Origin: CAWIHS01 sp963836005
Lineage (GTDB): Bacteria > Pseudomonadota > Gammaproteobacteria > GRL18
DNA length: 64,000 nucleotides
Direction: 5' to 3'
NCBI GenBank assembly: GCA_963836005.1
Contig: CAWIHS010000001.1
Span: 682,001-746,000, forward strand
The notes under the pieces: generated by a model
The model's database searches: none
Seen by the model: only the letters and a program-made list of their open reading frames with translations
Told to the model about the DNA's origin: nothing
Part shown: positions 60,447-64,000 of the stretch, in pieces
Layout: each line of letters starts with the position of its first letter
Position numbering within the stretch: position 1 is the first letter of the stretch
Translations under genes and position numbers: made by a program

Positions 60447-62348
60447 ATCGGGATAGGGAGATGCCTCACAGCACCTCTCCTCTCACACCACCGGGCATAC
60501 GGATCACGTACCACGGCGGTTCAAACCTAGATATCATCATATTGCCACTTCTGGCAATCCCAAGCTCTTAAAGTAACTGTTTGGCAATGCTCTGTATAGT
60601 GCAGGACTATGGCTTAACCGCCAAGAGCCATGGGCTGATTTAGCCGTATTCCAGGCTAATTGTCTTGGTACACCCAGTCGCCTTAATTGCCGGCAGCCAC
60701 TCCTACCCCATTGCTTCCACAGGTAACATCGTAACTTGCGCCGTATCCATTTATCAAGTAATTTCAGAGGACTCATAACTTCACTGATTTTGAAGTACGC
60801 TTTCCAACCAGGCAGGCTTTTCTTTAACTCTGAAATTATCATGTGTAGGCTATGGCCTCTCGTTCGGCAGGTAAGTTCTCGGACTTTTTCTTTAAATCGC
60901 TTTATTGCTTTATCTGATACCTTCAACTTAAGTTGACGGACAGATAAGCAAAATCCAGGAAAAGTTCGTTTCCAAACTTGTGCAACTGCACTTTTATTTT
61001 CATTCACTTTGAGTCGAAGTGTCTTGTCAATAAAATGCGTTAAACTCTTCATCACTCGCTCGCCTGTTCGCTGATTACTGACCAGTATTTGACAGTCGTC
61101 TGCATATCTCACGAAGTGATGGCCTCTGGCGGAGAGTTCCCAATCCATTTCATCCAGTACTATGTTTTCCAACAAGGGCGATAGAGGGCCACCTTGATGG
61201 ACGCCTTTTGCTGTTCTTTCGATACCTTTGGAGGTTTTAACACCCGCTTTCAGGCAGCGATTTATCAACGCCAGAACGTCTTTATCTCGATGTTGTTGTT
61301 TTAAACGAGCCATAAGGCGGTCATGATTGACCTCATCAAAGAAGGCTTTTAAGTCTAAATCAACCACTATTTTACGACCTTGCTTCACCATTGACTGCAT
61401 TGTCAATACGGCATGATGAGCACTGCGATTGGGGCGAAATCCAAAACTGTTTGGGTGAAAACGGGGCTCCCAGTGGCTTTGTACAACTTGCGCTATGGCT
61501 TGTTGTATAAACCGGTCTATGACCGTTGGTATGCCCAGCTTTCTTTTACTTCCATCTGGTTTGGGGATTTCAACTCGTTTGACTGGTTGAGGCTTATAAC
61601 TGCCTTCTTCCAGTTGTTTTCGTATGCTCTGCCAGTGGGTTTTCAGGAATTGGGGTAGTTGCTCTACTGTTATTCCATCTATCCCTGCAGCACCTTTATT
61701 ACGTTTCACTTGGTTTAAAGCACGAACTAAATTATCTCCTTCTAAAATCCGAACCATTAACGGTGATAGTCTGTTTGGTTCCCGTTTTCTTTGTTTTCCA
61801 GTACATTGTTCATCCAGTGGCATAGCCAAAGGCAATGATAATTGCTTGTCAGATGCTATCAATTGACTCTTCCCAAAGTGGGTCCCAAGTTTGTTCAGGC
61901 CTTCAGTAATGAGAGCATTACCTACTCGGCAACTGCTCCTGCGTTGCTCTACCTCCTGCATCCATGCAGTCGTATGCCTTCTGCTGACTTCTATACATCG
62001 ATCAAATCAAATTGCTCTGATTTCAGTTCAGTCCATGAACAATGTACAGATCTCCCGGGGTAAGACACTAAACTGTCATTGCGTAGATGTTGGATTTATA
62101 AAAACGTACCCCAGTGCAGATGGAAGGCTTAGTGGTCACGTGCCCACTGGCCTCGAATACGTCACACCTCAAATCCAATTCTTGTACATCATCCCGCAAT
62201 TTCGCCTTAAGCGCCTAATTTTGGTGGATTGGGCTTCCTTCAGACCCTACCTCACGGTAACGCCCTTGCCCTTCTCCTGGCCTTCGGCTCTGCGAATACC
62301 TGGCAGGAGGACTTGCACCTCCCTGGTTCAGTGCCATGCCCGGCACAC
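60447..62348 (-). mobile_element. Group IIC (attC-targeting) intron with maturase
   Basis: It runs from GTGTGCCGGGC (62348) to CCCTATCCCGAT (60447), about 1900 bases, matching the GUGYG...AY rule for group II introns. The 5' domain I region (61980-62348) and the 3' structured end (60447-60530) are shared with the ORF-less copy at 57410-58164. The exon junction reads ACTCAAACGT-TAACTG, the L'-R' arm of an attC, so it used the same target position as the other copy. Confidence 0.85.
60537..61961 (-). CDS. ltrA: Group II intron reverse transcriptase/maturase
   Basis: A 474-residue reverse transcriptase with the catalytic YADD box (residues 286-289), RT domains (GAAGIDGITVEQL near 90; RKLGIPTVIDRFIQQAI near 140; FGFRPNRSAHHAV near 173; VVDLDLKAFFDEVNHD near 199; KGVHQGGPLSPLLENIVLDEMD near 252) and the maturase X domain. 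No HNH endonuclease domain follows, as expected for group IIC. It promotes splicing and insertion of the host intron and could serve the ORF-less copy in trans. It appears intact. Confidence 0.93.
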   Translation of the reverse strand: MQEVEQRRSSCRVGNALITEGLNKLGTHFGKSQLIASDKQLSLPLAMPLDEQCTGKQRKREPNRLSPLMVRILEGDNLVRALNQVKRNKGAAGIDGITVEQLPQFLKTHWQSIRKQLEEGSYKPQPVKRVEIPKPDGSKRKLGIPTVIDRFIQQAIAQVVQSHWEPRFHPNSFGFRPNRSAHHAVLTMQSMVKQGRKIVVDLDLKAFFDEVNHDRLMARLKQQHRDKDVLALINRCLKAGVKTSKGIERTAKGVHQGGPLSPLLENIVLDEMDWELSARGHHFVRYADDCQILVSNQRTGERVMKSLTHFIDKTLRLKVNENKSAVAQVWKRTFPGFCLSVRQLKLKVSDKAIKRFKEKVRELTCRTRGHSLHMIISELKKSLPGWKAYFKISEVMSPLKLLDKWIRRKLRCYLWKQWGRSGCRQLRRLGVPRQLAWNTAKSAHGSWRLSHSPALYRALPNSYFKSLGLPEVAI

Positions 62349-62357
62349 ACGTTTGAG

Positions 62358-62819
62358 TTATGTCTGGCCTTCAAATTCTACGGGCTCGATTTTATTGCTT
62401 CTTAAAACAACTGTACCGGCTAGCTTGTCATGCCACCCTTGCTTTCGTTTATCAATACCTACCCATATAAAACCAAGGAGTAGCGGTAACGTTGACACGT
62501 AGTAGCCCAGGTACCGAATTACAAACTGACCGGTAGATGGCTTGTTTCCTGTCTTTGCATCCACAATCGTTAGCTTAGTTGCCATCTTTCCTGGAGTTGC
62601 TGATTTATAGACCCAGAAAAGAACCACTCCCACAGCGGGCAATAAATAAGAAAACATAAAGTCCCAAAAACCCTTCACTAAAGAATCGTCCAACCAATAT
62701 GTCTTTCCATAAACAGCTGTGAGAATAGGTAGGATAATTATCAAAACAATAATCGTGTCAATTATTGATGCCCCCACTCTTATCCAAAAACCAGCATATT
62801 CTTGATCTTGACTACGCAT
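62358..62819 (-). CDS. RDD-family membrane protein (gene cassette)
   Basis: A 153-residue protein with three transmembrane segments (IIDTIIVLIIILPILTAVYG, FMFSYLLPAVGVVLFWVY, YYVSTLPLLLGFIWVG) and the RDD-type opening YAGFWIRVGASIIDTI, with the arginine and aspartate in place, plus ATPGKMATKLTIVDAKTG. RDD proteins are small membrane proteins, some acting as Na+/H+ exchangers. The stop TAA lies inside the attC arm that the intron interrupts 10 bases downstream. An attC lies upstream (62837-62924), so it is a cassette gene. Confidence 0.85.
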   Translation of the reverse strand: MRSQDQEYAGFWIRVGASIIDTIIVLIIILPILTAVYGKTYWLDDSLVKGFWDFMFSYLLPAVGVVLFWVYKSATPGKMATKLTIVDAKTGNKPSTGQFVIRYLGYYVSTLPLLLGFIWVGIDKRKQGWHDKLAGTVVLRSNKIEPVEFEGQT

Positions 62820-62836
62820 TTTCTATTCACCATAAG

Positions 62837-62924
62837 ATATAACGATTAGTATAAGGGGCGAACAAAAGCGGAGCTTTTGTTCGCCCAGTGAGCGACAGCG
62901 AACGGCTTGATGCGCTTGTTATGT
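62837..62924 (-). other. attC site
   Basis: The boxes ATATAAC (62837-62843) and GTTATGT (62918-62924) bound 88 bases. The centre is a perfect hairpin (GGGCGAACAAAAGC / GCTTTTGTTCGCCC). It belongs to the 62981-63253 cassette and lies directly upstream of the RDD gene. Confidence 0.75.
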
Positions 62925-62980
62925 GTTTTTAAATGCATTTAGTAAAAAAGGCTCTGCCCTCTTTCAATCACTGACCCCAT

Positions 62981-63253
62981 TTATTTCTTTAAATTTAAAT
63001 TATCTCCAAAAATATCATCAGGTATCAAAGTATAGAAATAGGGCACATAGGTTAAAACTGTACCTTGATATATACCAAGATTTCTCCATGTATCAGTAAG
63101 TTCGGCTGAAAGTGATTCGTTGTATGGGTCTTGTTTTAACGCTTCTAATATTGATATTAAAGGTTTTAAACTGGCTTCCTTTGCGTATGTATTTAACATC
63201 TGAATTGCGTCATCAATGTTTCCGACATTCATATTATCTGTAATATTACTCAT
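62981..63253 (-). CDS. Hypothetical small acidic protein (gene cassette)
   Basis: A 90-residue helical, acidic protein without signal or membrane segment (NVGNIDDAIQMLNTYAKEASLKPLISILEALKQDPYNESL...). It may form a short helical-repeat fold like immunity or regulatory proteins. No family recognised. attC sites occur on both sides, and AAAGAAATATG offers only a weak ribosome binding site. Confidence 0.65.
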   Translation of the reverse strand: MSNITDNMNVGNIDDAIQMLNTYAKEASLKPLISILEALKQDPYNESLSAELTDTWRNLGIYQGTVLTYVPYFYTLIPDDIFGDNLNLKK

Positions 63254-63325
63254 ATTTCTTTTTATCCGTTTTTATCAAGCATTATGGGGAGCAGCCCCCT
63301 TTTATTTTTGCTTTCCATCTATTAC

Positions 63326-63394
63326 ACATAACATCTTAGCGTTTATACGTTGTGGGCAGTGCAACGGAGCATGACGTATAAACGTCTGTTGGAC
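63326..63394 (-). other. attC site
   Basis: Sixty-nine bases between ACATAAC (63326-63332) and GTTGGAC (63388-63394). Arms CGTTTATACGT and ACGTATAAACG pair perfectly. A textbook attC. Confidence 0.88.
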
Positions 63395-63676
63395 ATTGCC
63401 GCGTGGTTTGTCCTGATACTATTAATGGAATTTGTTTTTTTATATTCCAGGTCAGGGCGCCATTCTCAGCATCCGGGTGATCCCTTTCAGTATAAATAAG
63501 GTCGTGGATATGCCCTGTTTATACAATGTTCAATCACTTAATTCACCTCATTATCCCTGTCTTTCATTGACCAGGCAATAGCGTGCCCCCAAGCCCTCTG
63601 AAAGCTTGCTTTTCAATGACCCTGCCCCACAGTTTTTCCCCTTGTTGTTAGCTCAATATCGTCGTCGATATTTTAC
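63395..63676. other. Cassette without a recognisable gene
   Basis: The 282 bases lie between two good attC sites, so they form one cassette. I see no open frame with a ribosome binding site on either strand; it may carry a promoter, a small RNA or a decayed gene. Confidence 0.5.
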
Positions 63677-63750
63677 CGCTAACAAATAAGGATCAGTTGT
63701 GGTTCCCTTCGCTACGCTCCGGTCTCACAATCTATCCTTATTTGTTAGGC
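63677..63750 (-). other. attC site
   Basis: Seventy-four bases between CGCTAAC (63677-63683) and GTTAGGC (63744-63750). Arms CTAACAAATAAGGAT and ATCCTTATTTGTTAG pair over 15 bases. It follows the DUF4345 stop by 17 bases on the cassette strand. Confidence 0.92.
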
Positions 63751-63767
63751 TCTGTTTTCATCAGCAA

Positions 63768-64000
63768 TTATTCCGGTAATTTGTAGATCCAATAAGCTAT
63801 TGGTGCAAGAACAAATTCTAATCCAATATATAGGATTAGAATTGGTTGAGGTTGGCCATCTACAAAATAGCTAATCAATCGACCAACGACTAAACCACCA
63901 GCGAACAAGACAACCGTAAGAAGGGCTGGGTTTCTGTATGCTTGATTAAAAGCTGAATAGAGCCAAAACAGACCGAGAGCAAGATACAGACACATAATAG
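63768..64000 (-). CDS. DUF4345-like small membrane protein, partial (gene cassette)
   Basis: The last 75 or more residues of a membrane protein with three hydrophobic segments (YLALGLFWLYSAF, LTVVLFAGGLVVGRLISYF, ILILYIGLEFVLAPIAYWIY) matching the C-terminal part of the DUF4345 family. Relatives are about 120-130 residues, and the frame is open to the right edge, so the true start probably lies beyond 64000; the ATG at 63995 may be internal. It is the first visible cassette and carries a perfect attC. Function unknown. Confidence 0.75.
   Translation of the reverse strand, partial: IMCLYLALGLFWLYSAFNQAYRNPALLTVVLFAGGLVVGRLISYFVDGQPQPILILYIGLEFVLAPIAYWIYKLPE

Overview
The window reads as a gammaproteobacterial chromosome, probably outside the Enterobacterales. 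The housekeeping gene order (trmJ, cysE, iscR-iscS-iscU-iscA-hscB-hscA-fdx-iscX, rlmN, pilW, rodZ, hisS, yfgM, bamB, der) follows the Pseudomonas/Azotobacter-type arrangement. By eye the core is of low to middling GC and rich in dispersed palindromic repeats. I cannot name the genus from sequence alone.

Bases 1-36000 are mostly conserved core. There is a ClC transporter cut by the left edge, a DUF1415 protein, an LPS-core patch (msbA remnant, WaaG-like transferase, a double-domain sugar kinase and a second GT4 transferase), a META lipoprotein, cmoB-cmoA, rimO, a cyclic-nucleotide-binding protein, the der-bamB-yfgM-hisS-rodZ-pilW-rlmN run, the complete isc operon with an IscR-like operator, cysE, trmJ, suhB and the secF-secD-yajC-tgt-queA run. 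ndk and ispG, often found in this neighbourhood, are absent here; a MITE occupies the rodZ-hisS gap. A 23-bp tandem repeat has grown out of the 3' end of iscA.

A tRNA-Leu(CAA) gene at 35990-36076 marks the start of an integrated island. Its last 57 bases are repeated exactly at 50607-50663, and a tyrosine integrase follows the intact tRNA. The island carries an IS66 element that splits a small gene, an IS21 remnant, a PEP-CTERM remnant, and a visibly GC-richer block (about 41000-49150). That block holds an enoyl-CoA hydratase, a 2x[4Fe-4S]-nitroreductase fusion, two DUF3313 proteins, small periplasmic proteins, a patatin-like lipoprotein, a DszB-like desulfinase with its catalytic residues conserved, and a periplasmic rhodanese. 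It ends at an IS91-family remnant. A second integrase, truncated and lacking the first catalytic arginine, abuts the distal att copy.

From about 51300 to 56400 the sequence is mostly insertion elements (IS630, ISL3, IS110 remnant, IS6) around broken genes. From about 55000 to the right edge it becomes an integron-type gene-cassette array on the minus strand. Short promoterless genes, each with its own ribosome binding site, are separated by attC sites. An arylsulfatase and a VOC/glyoxalase-fold protein are cassettes in it, and two related group IIC introns, one with its reverse transcriptase and one without, interrupt attC sites at the same position of the R' box. No integron integrase lies in the window; from cassette orientation it would lie to the right of 64000. 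The accessory genes share a possible organosulfur theme (desulfinase, rhodanese, arylsulfatase), which is inference.
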